From positions 1 to 5,969 of the forward strand of contig JAUWOI010000292.1 in NCBI GenBank assembly GCA_030612185.1: a stretch of 5,969 bases of DNA, given 5' to 3'. Numbering within the stretch: position 1 is the first letter of the stretch; each line of letters begins with the position of its first letter. The position numbers were made by a program, and so were the translations under genes. Below are positions 1-5,678 of the stretch, piece by piece. This DNA comes from Anaerolineae bacterium (GTDB lineage Bacteria; Chloroflexota; Anaerolineae; B4-G1). The notes beneath the pieces are model-generated. The model made no database searches. It saw only the letters and a program-made list of their open reading frames with translations, and had not been told where the DNA came from.

Positions 1-1
1 T

Positions 2-1180
2 GTGAGAGCAGATAGCGAAAGGGCGCAGGGCGTCTATCGGAAAATCCTCAGAGGGATCAATGACACGCTGGACGCGATCATCGGGCCGCTGAACATGGCC
101 GCCGAGTACGTGGACCGCATCAGCAAGGGGGACATGCCGGACAAGATCACCGACGAGTACCAGGGTGACTTCAACGAGATCAAGAACAACCTGAACTTGC
201 TGATTGACAGTCTGAGTGAGGTCACCAGCGTGACGAGAGAGATCGCAGCCGGGAATCTGGCTGTCGAGGTAACGCCGAGGTCGGAACAGGATGAGCTCAT
301 GAAAGCGATCGTTGCCATGGTCGCTGGCCTCAGGGAATTGGCCTCTCAGACGCAGGAGGGCACGGTCAACATCACCTCCGCCACCGCCGAGATCCTGGCC
401 TCCTCCAGCCAGATGGCCAGTTCGACCCGGGAGCAGGCCAGCGCCGTCAACGAGGTCACCAGCACGGTCGAGGAGATCAAGTCCTCGGCCGAACAGGTGG
501 CGCAGCGGGCGCAGGGCGTGGCCGAGGGCGCTGCCGAGGCCGCCCGTGCCGCCCAGAGGGGAGCGGAGGCCTCCGACGAAGCCATCGCCGGCATGGACGA
601 CATCCGCGAGAAAGTGGAATCCATCGCCGAGAACATCCTGTCGCTGTCCGAGCAGACAGCGCAGATCGGCGACATCATTGACACAGTGACCGACATCGCC
701 GACCAATCGAACATCCTGGCGCTGAACGCGGCCATCGAGGCGGCGCAGGCCGGGGAGGCCGGCAAGGGCTTCCGGGTCGTGGCCGACGAGGTGCGGAGTT
801 TGGCAGAGCAATCGCGGCAGGCTGCTGCTCAAGTCAAGATCATCCTGGGCGACATCCAGAAGGCGTCGAACCTGGCGGTGATGGCGACCGAGCAAGGGAC
901 CAAGGGAGTGGGCGCGGGCAGCGAGTTGGTGGACCGCACGGCGCAGACGATCCGGGAACTGGCGGAGGTCGTGCAGGGGTCGGCTCAGGCGGCGCAGCAG
1001 ATCGTGGCCGGGGTACAGCAGCAGACGATCGGCTTGGATCAGATCGCGATTGGCATGGCCGACATCAACCAGGCGGCGCAGCAATCGGCGGCTGGCGCGC
1101 AACAATCGCAGAAGGCAGCCGAGGACATGAACGCGCTGGCTGCGCAGTTGAAGCAGGTGGTGGCGCAGTATCGGATGTAG
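2..1180 (+). CDS. Methyl-accepting chemotaxis protein, C-terminal part (5' end outside window)
   Basis: This is a chemoreceptor signalling protein that would hold CheA in a receptor array and set its kinase activity. The visible 392 residues start with HAMP-type sequence: one module at about 25-70 ([20 protein letters not shown], then [15 protein letters not shown]) and a second at about 75-112 ([12 protein letters not shown]). A long two-armed coiled coil runs from about 115 to the end. The hairpin tip that contacts CheA and CheW is at about 229-276, with the conserved core [16 protein letters not shown] and [16 protein letters not shown]. Residues 153-162 ([10 protein letters not shown]) fit the classical methylation consensus, with Glu157-Glu158 as the modified pair. 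No CheR/CheB tether pentapeptide is seen; the protein ends QYRM. The GTG at base 2 is only the first available start at the window edge. Sensor region and any membrane segments lie upstream, so whether the receptor is cytosolic or membrane-bound is unknown. Family call is very secure. Confidence 0.95.
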   Translation: MRADSERAQGVYRKILRGINDTLDAIIGPLNMAAEYVDRISKGDMPDKITDEYQGDFNEIKNNLNLLIDSLSEVTSVTREIAAGNLAVEVTPRSEQDELMKAIVAMVAGLRELASQTQEGTVNITSATAEILASSSQMASSTREQASAVNEVTSTVEEIKSSAEQVAQRAQGVAEGAAEAARAAQRGAEASDEAIAGMDDIREKVESIAENILSLSEQTAQIGDIIDTVTDIADQSNILALNAAIEAAQAGEAGKGFRVVADEVRSLAEQSRQAAAQVKIILGDIQKASNLAVMATEQGTKGVGAGSELVDRTAQTIRELAEVVQGSAQAAQQIVAGVQQQTIGLDQIAIGMADINQAAQQSAAGAQQSQKAAEDMNALAAQLKQVVAQYRM

Positions 1181-1323
1181 ATTGGTAGGTTGGTAGATTG
1201 GTAGGTTGGTAGATTGGTAGGTTGGTAGGTTGGTAGATTGGTAGATTGGTAGGTTGGTAGGTTGGTAGATTGGTAGATTGGTAGTTGGTAGATTGGTGAG
1301 TTGGTAGATTGGTGAGTTGGTGA
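1181..1323. repeat. 8-bp tandem array, unit RTTGGTAG
   Basis: Thirteen consecutive 8-bp units ATTGGTAG or GTTGGTAG run from the base after the MCP stop (1181-1284). They are followed by 7- and 9-bp variants (TTGGTAG, ATTGGTGAG) to 1323. The A and G forms are mixed irregularly, as expected from repeat slippage followed by point changes. The stop codon TAG and the base before it already match the unit end (GTAG). The reverse strand has no stop in any frame across the array, which explains the long meaningless reverse reading frames there. Function unknown. Confidence 0.95.
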
Positions 1324-1325
1324 CC

Positions 1326-1405
1326 AATTTCCCAGTTTCCCAATTTCCCAATTTCCCAATTTCCCAACTTCCCAACTTCCCAATTTCCCAATTTCCCAAT
1401 CTACC
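1326..1405. repeat. 8-bp tandem array, unit AATTTCCC, inverted relative of the preceding array
   Basis: Nine 8-bp units (AATTTCCC, with AGTTTCCC and AACTTCCC variants) fill 1326-1397. The next eight bases, 1398-1405, are AATCTACC, the exact reverse complement of GGTAGATT from the preceding array. The reverse complement of the main unit, GGGAAATT, differs from GGTAGATT at two positions, so this array is a diverged inverted copy of its neighbour. The array ends 22 bases before the cheA start codon. Confidence 0.93.
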
Positions 1406-1416
1406 ATCTCCCGAAC

Positions 1417-1420
1417 GGAG
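1417..1420 (+). promoter_or_regulatory. cheA: Ribosome binding site that sets the cheA start
   Basis: GGAG lies 7 bases before ATG 1428. The reading frame stays open upstream to TTG 1317, but that extension only translates the AATTTCCC array (FPNFPISQ-type peptide) and has no Shine-Dalgarno. This motif therefore decides for ATG 1428. Confidence 0.8.
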
Positions 1421-1427
1421 TAAGACT

Positions 1428-3896
1428 ATGGCTATGTTAGACGATGACATTATGCGTCAACTGAGGGCCATCTTTAAGGTGGAAGCGGCCGAGCATATCC
1501 AGGCTATGAACCGCGTCCTGGTGGCGCTGGAGAAGAACCCAGAGGAAGAAGAACGGGCTGAACTCCTGAAGGAGATCTTCCGCGAGGCCCACAGTCTGAA
1601 GGGAGCCGCCGGAGCGGCGGACTTTGGCGACGTTGAGGCCACAGGCCACAGGCTGGAGAGCGTTCTCGGTGCGGCCAAGGCCGGGGATATCGAGTTGACT
1701 CCAGACCTGTGCGACGTGCTCTACGAGGCGATTGATGCATCGAGTATCATCGTCGAGGCCACCCTCGAAGATAGGCCGCATGGGTTGGACCTGCCCGACC
1801 TGTACGCCCGTTTGGACGCGGCTGAGGAGGGGCGGGTCATACCCAGAGGAGAGAGGGGAGAGCAAGAAGCAGAGGAGCAGGGGGGCAAGGGAGCGGAGGA
1901 GCAGGGGATCAAGGAAGCGGAGGAGCGGGAGGCAGGGGGTAAGGAGCCTCCGGCGGCGGCGGAACCTACCCCCACGGCGGCAGTCTCCCCTCCCCTGAAG
2001 TCGGAGGAGGGGGCGCTGGCGGCGAAAGCACCCAAGACCAAAGGGCGAAGGACAAAGCCCACGGGCGCTGCCACCGCGAGTACCACCGCGAGTACCACCG
2101 CGAGTACTCGTGGCGGGGCTCGTGGCGGTGGCCCAGTTGTCGAGGAGACCATCCGTGTGGCCACCAGCAAACTGGATTCCCTGATGACTCAGGCGGGGGA
2201 ACTGTTGGTGGCCGGCCTCAAAGTGGATCAGCGATTGAAAGATGTGGAAGAGATCAGCCACTGCGTCGAGGATTGGAACAGGGAATGGCTCAAGATCAGG
2301 GCAGCCCACAGCCAGTTGCTCCACGACGACGGGCTCGAGGAGATACGGCCGCTACTGAGGTTCCTGGACCTGAACCAGGAGAGACTAAAGACCATAGCCG
2401 TGCGGGTGGGCGACCTGCGGCGCGGTTTTTCCCGCGATGCCCTGCATCTCTCCCGGGTGACGAGCGACCTGGGAGAGGAGGTAATGAAAGTCCGCATGTT
2501 GCCCGTCTCCACCGTCTTCGATCTCCTCCCCCGCCTGGTGCGTGACCTGGCCCGGGAGAAGGGCAAGGAAGTAAACCTGCAGGTAGAGGGGGGGGAGACG
2601 GAACTGGACAGGAAGGTGTTGGAGGAGATCAAAGCTCCCCTCATACACATCCTGCGTAACGCTGTTGATCACGGCATCGAGACCCCGGAGGAGCGCGAGA
2701 GAGCGGGCAAACCTCGCGCAGGGACAATCACCCTGAAGGCCTTTCAGAAGGGGAACAGCATCGTCATCGAGGTGAGCGAAGATGGGGCCGGGATCAACGT
2801 AAACAAGGTAAAAAAGGCGGCTTTGAAAGCGGGTATCATCGGAGCCGACGAAACGGAGACCATCAGCGACGACGAGGCTATGCGGCTGATATTCGTCTCC
2901 GGGCTCTCCACCAGTTCCATCATCACCGACATCTCGGGGCGGGGAGTGGGGATGGACGTGGTGCGCAAGAACGTGGAATCCCTACATGGCCACGTTGACG
3001 TGGACTCGACGCCTGGTCAAGGCACGAAGATGACGCTGGTACTGCCCTTGACTCTGGCCACAACGCAGGAACTGCTGGTACAGGTGGGGGATCAGATCTA
3101 CGGCATCCCCATCTCCAGCGTGGAGAGAATACAGCGCATCAGCCCTCAGGATATCTCCACCGTGGAGGGCAAGGAGGCCATCGTAGTGGACGACGAGCCA
3201 ATTTCCCTGGTGTACCTGTCCGACGTGTTGGAACTGGGTCGCCAGAAAGAGGAAGTCAGGCCCGATCAAAAGATGCCGGTGGTGATTCTCAGCGCAGGCA
3301 GGAAGCGCATCGCCTTCCTGGTGGACGGCGTGGTCGGCCAGCAGGAGAGTGTGGTCAAGAGCCTGGGCAAGCAACTCTCGCGGGTGCGCAACGTGGCCGG
3401 AGCGACCATCCTGGGTACGGGCCAGGTGATTATGACCCTCAATTCGTCAGATCTCGTCAAGTCTGCCCGGGGGATGGCGGGCAGGACGAGCATCACGGCG
3501 CGCATCAGCCAGGCCAAAGTCAAGGAAGTCGCACAGTCAACTATCCTGGTGGTTGATGACTCACTGACCACCCGCAACCTGGAGAAGAACATCCTGGAGA
3601 CGGCGGGTTATGAGACCAAGGTGGCCGCGGATGGAGTGGAGGCCCTGAGTGTCCTGCAGTCCGATCACTGCGACCTGGTCGTGAGCGACATCCTCATGCC
3701 CGAGATGGACGGCTTCGAGTTGACGGCCGCGATAAGAGAGCAATCCGCTTTTAAGGAAATACCCGTGATTCTGGTGACAGCGCTCGAGTCGCGGGAGGAT
3801 AAGGAGCGGGGCATCGAAGTAGGGGCCGACGCCTACATCGTCAAGAGTTCTTTCGATCAGGAGACTCTGTTGGAGGCGGTGGAGCAACTGATCTGA
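1428..3896 (+). CDS. cheA: Hybrid chemotaxis histidine kinase CheA with C-terminal receiver domain
   Basis: This 822-residue kinase autophosphorylates under receptor control and passes phosphate to receiver domains. Domains in order: phosphotransfer HPt at about 5-130 with AHSLKGA and phospho-His55; a low-complexity linker at about 133-237 rich in Glu, Gly, Ala and Thr; a dimerisation domain at about 240-350 (KLDSLMTQAGELL); the ATPase at about 355-544 with N box HILRNAVDHGIE (Asn411), G1 EDGAGIN (Asp452), F box IFVSGLST, G2 DISGRGVGMDVV and G3 GQGTKMTLVLPL; a CheW-like P5 domain at about 545-680; and a receiver at 704-822. In the receiver Asp710-Asp711, phospho-acceptor Asp754, Thr784 and Lys806 are all present, so it looks functional. 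No separate CheY-binding P2 domain is recognisable. The dimerisation segment is longer than in enteric CheA, resembling FrzE/WspE-type hybrids. ATG 1428 is chosen for its GGAG site. Kinase assignment is very secure; the pathway output is not known. Confidence 0.95.
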   Translation: MAMLDDDIMRQLRAIFKVEAAEHIQAMNRVLVALEKNPEEEERAELLKEIFREAHSLKGAAGAADFGDVEATGHRLESVLGAAKAGDIELTPDLCDVLYEAIDASSIIVEATLEDRPHGLDLPDLYARLDAAEEGRVIPRGERGEQEAEEQGGKGAEEQGIKEAEEREAGGKEPPAAAEPTPTAAVSPPLKSEEGALAAKAPKTKGRRTKPTGAATASTTASTTASTRGGARGGGPVVEETIRVATSKLDSLMTQAGELLVAGLKVDQRLKDVEEISHCVEDWNREWLKIRAAHSQLLHDDGLEEIRPLLRFLDLNQERLKTIAVRVGDLRRGFSRDALHLSRVTSDLGEEVMKVRMLPVSTVFDLLPRLVRDLAREKGKEVNLQVEGGETELDRKVLEEIKAPLIHILRNAVDHGIETPEERERAGKPRAGTITLKAFQKGNSIVIEVSEDGAGINVNKVKKAALKAGIIGADETETISDDEAMRLIFVSGLSTSSIITDISGRGVGMDVVRKNVESLHGHVDVDSTPGQGTKMTLVLPLTLATTQELLVQVGDQIYGIPISSVERIQRISPQDISTVEGKEAIVVDDEPISLVYLSDVLELGRQKEEVRPDQKMPVVILSAGRKRIAFLVDGVVGQQESVVKSLGKQLSRVRNVAGATILGTGQVIMTLNSSDLVKSARGMAGRTSITARISQAKVKEVAQSTILVVDDSLTTRNLEKNILETAGYETKVAADGVEALSVLQSDHCDLVVSDILMPEMDGFELTAAIREQSAFKEIPVILVTALESREDKERGIEVGADAYIVKSSFDQETLLEAVEQLI
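1869..1940 (+). repeat. Three 24-bp tandem repeats within the cheA linker
   Basis: Three adjacent 24-bp units (1869-1892, 1893-1916, 1917-1940) begin GCRGAGGAGC and are G/A-rich. They are in frame and encode AEEQGGKG, AEEQGIKE and AEEREAGG. The first two are nearly identical and the third has diverged. They lie in the linker between the HPt and dimerisation domains, where length changes are tolerated. The composition resembles intergenic GGGAGCAGGGG-type repeats more than the surrounding kinase sequence. Confidence 0.85.
2071..2128 (+). repeat. 12-bp tandem repeats and palindrome within the cheA linker
   Basis: Three perfect copies of CCACCGCGAGTA (2071-2106) are followed by two 12-bp-spaced copies beginning CTCGTGGCGG (2107 and 2119). 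They encode the TAST-type and RGG(A/G) stretches just before the dimerisation domain. The second unit is close to the reverse complement of the first, so the junction forms the perfect 10-bp palindrome CGAGTACTCG (2101-2110) with partly paired flanks from 2095 to 2116. Confidence 0.88.
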
Positions 3897-3938
3897 ATGG
3901 ACAGTGAAGCAATGAACAATGGACAATGAACAATGCAG
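3896..3938. repeat. Heptamer array, unit AATGRAC, after cheA
   Basis: Heptamers AATGGAC (3896-3902) and AGTGAAG (3903-3909), one extra C, then AATGAAC, AATGGAC, AATGAAC and AATGCAG (3911-3938). The first unit begins with the last base of the cheA stop codon. The same unit recurs at 4390-4411 and 4565-4571. Confidence 0.85.
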
Positions 3939-3944
3939 GGGGAG

Positions 3945-4004
3945 CGTGAAACGTGAAACGTCAAACGTCAAACATAATCACGCAACACGTATCACGCAAC
4001 ACGT
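3945..4004. repeat. Heptamer array CGTSAAA followed by a 14-bp direct repeat
   Basis: Four exact 7-bp units are visible: CGTGAAA twice, then CGTCAAA twice (3945-3972). After four spacer bases come two perfect copies of ATCACGCAACACGT (3977-3990, 3991-4004), also a multiple of seven. The same combination of CGTGAAA units followed by CGCAACACGT recurs after cheB at 5679-5727. The rest of the 147-base gap between cheA and the next gene holds no recognisable promoter or terminator. Confidence 0.9.
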
Positions 4005-4033
4005 GTCATGGAAGCCTTGGAGACGCATAATAG

Positions 4034-4039
4034 AGGAGG
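4034..4039 (+). promoter_or_regulatory. Shine-Dalgarno of the receiver-like gene
   Basis: AGGAGG is a full-strength site ending 4 bases before ATG 4044 and 1 base before ATG 4041. The short spacing favours 4044. In-frame ATG 4008 lies upstream of the site and has none of its own. Confidence 0.75.
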
Positions 4040-4043
4040 AATG

Positions 4044-4394
4044 ATGAATATCTGTCTGATACACGGAAAGCACGTTGGAAGAGAAGTGTTGGTCAGGGCT
4101 CTCTCCAGCAGGCTGGATGCTGATGTTACGGGGTTCTCCTGCTGTGAGAACGCTCTGGAGTGTTCCCTGGACCACGACGTGTTCGTCGTGTACAACAACT
4201 TTCGAAAGAAAATGAGTGGGGTTAGAGGAGTGACCAAGATCAGGGCCCGCAAGACCGAGGTCTTTATCGTTGGCGTGAGTTCCTCTCCCAACAACGACAA
4301 ACGGTTTCTTGCGGCCGGGGCCGATGCTTTTTTTCTGAGGGCTGGAAACGAAGTCGAGGAACTGGCCGAGATCATTCGGAACCATGAGCAATGA
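4044..4394 (+). CDS. Degenerate receiver-fold (pseudo-REC) protein, unknown function
   Basis: The 116-residue product has the alternating strand-helix pattern of a response-regulator receiver and nothing else: NICLIHG, helix to about 24, VTGFS, helix, DVFVVYN, helix, VFIVGVSS, helix, DAFFLRA, and a last helix to the end. The AGAD-type turn before the fifth strand (AAGADAFFLR, 90-99) is typical of receivers. Yet the phosphorylation residues are gone: His7-Gly8 replace the acidic pair, Tyr50 (or Asn51) stands at the acceptor Asp, Gly77 near the Thr/Ser, and Arg99 at the Lys. The fold call is inferred from the pattern, not a match to a named family. Its position between cheA and cheB suggests a phosphorylation-independent adaptor or inhibitor. 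The stop codon lies inside an AATGAAC repeat unit, so the original C-terminus may have been altered by the repeat. ATG 4044 is preferred; 4041 and 4008 are possible. Confidence 0.78.
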   Translation: MNICLIHGKHVGREVLVRALSSRLDADVTGFSCCENALECSLDHDVFVVYNNFRKKMSGVRGVTKIRARKTEVFIVGVSSSPNNDKRFLAAGADAFFLRAGNEVEELAEIIRNHEQ

Positions 4395-4411
4395 ACAATG
4401 AAACAATGAAC
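4390..4411. repeat. AATGAAC heptamers overlapping the stop codon of the receiver-like gene
   Basis: AATGAAC (4390-4396), AATGAAA (4397-4403), one extra C, and AATGAAC (4405-4411). The TGA stop at 4392-4394 is part of the first unit. The last eight bases, CAATGAAC (4404-4411), also form the left direct repeat of the adjacent MITE-like element. Confidence 0.85.
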
Positions 4412-4563
4412 GTAACTGCTCAGCCAGCTACAAATGGGACACGGATCAACGCGGATCACACGGATGTACACAGATAAAGACAAAAAAATCCGTGAGAATC
4501 CGTTTCATCTGTGCGTATCCGTGTGCTATTTATGCCTGTTTTGGGAAGAGCCTGAGCAGTTAC
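4412..4563. mobile_element. MITE-like element, 152 bp, 12-bp terminal inverted repeats
   Basis: The ends are perfect 12-bp inverted repeats: GTAACTGCTCAG (4412-4423) and CTGAGCAGTTAC (4552-4563). They are flanked on both sides by the identical 8-bp sequence CAATGAAC (4404-4411 and 4564-4571), as expected for a target-site duplication. The interior has no open frame of note and contains a strong CGGAT-rich palindrome. Size, terminal repeats, direct repeats and lack of coding capacity fit a miniature inverted-repeat transposable element. ISL3 and IS256 families make duplications of about this length, but the terminal sequence is not one I can assign. Caution: the flank is also the local heptamer repeat, so the direct repeat could pre-date insertion. 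Confidence 0.6.
4439..4524. repeat. CGGAT-rich palindromic repeat inside the MITE-like element
   Basis: The left part has three CGGAT motifs (4442-4465) and the right part has ATCCG motifs at 4488, 4497 and 4517. ACACGGATGTACACAGAT (4458-4475) pairs with ATCTGTGCGTATCCGTGT (4507-4524) at 15 of 18 positions; in RNA two of the three mismatches become G-U pairs. The outer ACACGGAT at 4439-4446 is an alternative partner for the right end. Similar CGGATCA/ATCCGTG palindromes are, to my recollection, dispersed in several environmental bacterial genomes. No T-run follows the stem, so it is not called a terminator. Confidence 0.8.
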
Positions 4564-4564
4564 C

Positions 4565-4617
4565 AATGAACGATGAAGCAATGGCTGTTTGCTAACTGCT
4601 GACTGCTGACTGCTAAC
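4565..4617. repeat. Heptamer repeats before cheB (AATGAAC-type, then TGCTRAC)
   Basis: AATGAAC (4565-4571), GATGAAG (4572-4578), an extra C and AATGGCT (4580-4586) mirror the order seen after cheA at 3896-3917, including the single inserted C. Then four contiguous 7-bp units fill 4590-4617: TGCTAAC at both ends and TGCTGAC twice in the middle. The array stops 3 bases before the cheB ribosome binding site. Confidence 0.88.
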
Positions 4618-4620
4618 CAT

Positions 4621-4625
4621 GGGAG
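4621..4625 (+). promoter_or_regulatory. cheB: Ribosome binding site of cheB
   Basis: GGGAG lies 6 bases before the GTG start at 4632 and supports GTG as the true start. The only nearby ATG, at 4619, is out of frame. Confidence 0.8.
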
Positions 4626-4631
4626 AAAAAC

Positions 4632-5678
4632 GTGATTCGAGTGCTGGTAGTTGATGACTCCGCTGTCTTGCGGCAAAGTACCAAATTCATCCTGGAGAAC
4701 GACCCTGGGTTGAAGGTCATCGGTGAGGCCAGGAACGGCGAGGAAGCCGTCGCCCTGGCCCAGCGCTTGAGGCCCGACGTCGTCACGATGGACATCAGGA
4801 TGCCGAGGATGGATGGCCTCGAGGCTATCCGCCACATCATGGCCGACAATCCGGTACCCATCGTGGTCGTGACCAGCGTTGATCTCGACCGGGAGATGGG
4901 CGTCTCCTCGCAGGCGACCAAGGCAGGAGCCGTTTCCGTCCTGAGAAGGCCGACGAGGATATCCGATCCCGAGTACAAGACCTTCACCGCCAGGCTCGTC
5001 GGGCAGGTCAAACTGATGAGCGACGTCAAAGTAGTGCGCCGGCCGATGGCCGGTGGGACAGCATCACCAAAGACCAAAGTTGCAGGGCTGGCAGCGACAC
5101 CGCGAACGGCGCACAAGATCGAGATCGTCGCCATCGGCTCTTCGACCGGCGGGCCGGCGGCTCTGCACCAGGTGCTGAGTATGTTACCAGCCGATCCTCT
5201 CCCTCCCATCCTGATCGTCCAGCACATCTCCTTTGGCTTCGTGGAGGGCCTGGCAGGATGGTTGGATGGAGCCTGCAAACTGCGGGTGAAGGTGGCAGAG
5301 CAGGGAGAGAGAATACAGCCGGGGGTTATCTATATCGCCCCCGACGACCAGCATCTGGAGATCGCGTACGGGAGAATACGGCTAAGGCAGGGCGAGCCCG
5401 TCGGTGGGCACCGGCCTTCCGTCACGCCACTCTTCGAGTCGGTGGCCAAATGTTACGGCCCCGCCGCGATGGGCGTGATTATGACGGGTATGGGAGCCGA
5501 TGGGGCCGTGGGCATGAAAGCCCTCAGAGAAGCAGGAGCCATCACCATCGCTCAGGACGAAGGGAGTTGTGTGGTCTTCGGCATGCCCAAAGAGGCTATT
5601 GCGTTGGGAGCAATCCAGCACATCGTACCGCTGGAGAAGATGGCCCAAACGATGGTGGCGCTTTGTAGACGCGCGTAA
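4632..5678 (+). CDS. cheB: Chemotaxis protein-glutamate methylesterase CheB
   Basis: This is a 348-residue cytoplasmic enzyme that hydrolyses receptor glutamyl methyl esters (and typically deamidates Gln) for adaptation; its receiver is phosphorylated by CheA. Receiver at 1-125: Asp8-Asp9, acceptor Asp54 in VTMDIRMPRMDG, Thr81. The usual Lys before Pro is Arg106 (VLRRPT), an odd substitution. A variable linker at about 128-160 leads to the methylesterase domain at about 163-345. The catalytic triad is visible: Ser171 in AIGSSTGGP, His198 in IVQHIS and Asp290 in TGMGADG. The RPSVTPLF motif (261-268) is also present. Length is normal for CheB. The start is GTG, supported by GGGAG. The target is presumably the MCP two genes upstream, which has a consensus methylation site; the matching CheR is not in the window. 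Assignment is very secure. Confidence 0.97.
   Translation: MIRVLVVDDSAVLRQSTKFILENDPGLKVIGEARNGEEAVALAQRLRPDVVTMDIRMPRMDGLEAIRHIMADNPVPIVVVTSVDLDREMGVSSQATKAGAVSVLRRPTRISDPEYKTFTARLVGQVKLMSDVKVVRRPMAGGTASPKTKVAGLAATPRTAHKIEIVAIGSSTGGPAALHQVLSMLPADPLPPILIVQHISFGFVEGLAGWLDGACKLRVKVAEQGERIQPGVIYIAPDDQHLEIAYGRIRLRQGEPVGGHRPSVTPLFESVAKCYGPAAMGVIMTGMGADGAVGMKALREAGAITIAQDEGSCVVFGMPKEAIALGAIQHIVPLEKMAQTMVALCRRA

Larger units (their letters stand above)
1181..1405 (+). other. Potential long imperfect hairpin between MCP and cheA
   Basis: The two arrays are in inverted orientation and meet at TTGGTGACCAA (1317-1327), a 5-bp perfect inverted repeat with one central base. In RNA each 8-base step away from the apex can form about six Watson-Crick pairs, one G-U pair and one mismatch. 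The second array could therefore pair over roughly 70-80 bases with the facing part of the first. Such a stem would sit between the receptor and kinase cistrons. Structure is inferred by eye, and an effect on transcription or mRNA stability is untested. Confidence 0.5.

Noticed and set aside
1181..1405. CRISPR array
   Set aside because: Units are 8 bp and contiguous, with no unique spacers and no 24-40-bp repeats.
1039..1407. Reverse-strand open frames of 122 and 108 residues with LPTYQSTN-type repeats across the 8-bp arrays
   Set aside because: The reverse complement of the array has no stop in any frame, so open frames are automatic. The peptide is a pure translation of the repeat, there is no ribosome binding site, and the frames run into the antisense of the MCP.
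1317..1427. 37-residue N-terminal extension of CheA from TTG 1317
   Set aside because: It translates the AATTTCCC array, has no Shine-Dalgarno and precedes the normal HPt start; ATG 1428 has GGAG at 7 bases.
1437..2324. 295-residue reverse-strand open frame opposite cheA, and smaller ones opposite the MCP and linker
   Set aside because: They are antisense shadows of GC-rich coding sequence; the + strand frame carries unmistakable kinase motifs and the reverse products match nothing I recognise.
4008..4043. Longer start at ATG 4008 (or 4041) for the receiver-like gene
   Set aside because: AGGAGG at 4034-4039 lies after 4008 and only one base before 4041; the first strand of the fold begins right at Met 4044.
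3897..4043. Internal promoter in the cheA to receiver-like gene gap
   Set aside because: The gap is almost entirely heptamer and 14-bp repeats; no convincing -35/-10 pair was found, and apparent matches fall within repeat units.
3978..4483. Reverse-strand open frames of 142 and 163 residues opposite the receiver-like gene
   Set aside because: They translate the heptamer repeats at their ends, lack ribosome binding sites and oppose the operon; the + frame has AGGAGG and a coherent fold pattern.
4458..4530. Rho-independent terminator at the CGGAT hairpin
   Set aside because: The loop is about 31 bases long and no T-run follows the stem; the palindrome is better explained as part of a dispersed repeat.
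4613..5278. 221-residue reverse-strand open frame opposite cheB
   Set aside because: Antisense shadow; the + strand carries the full CheB receiver and catalytic triad.
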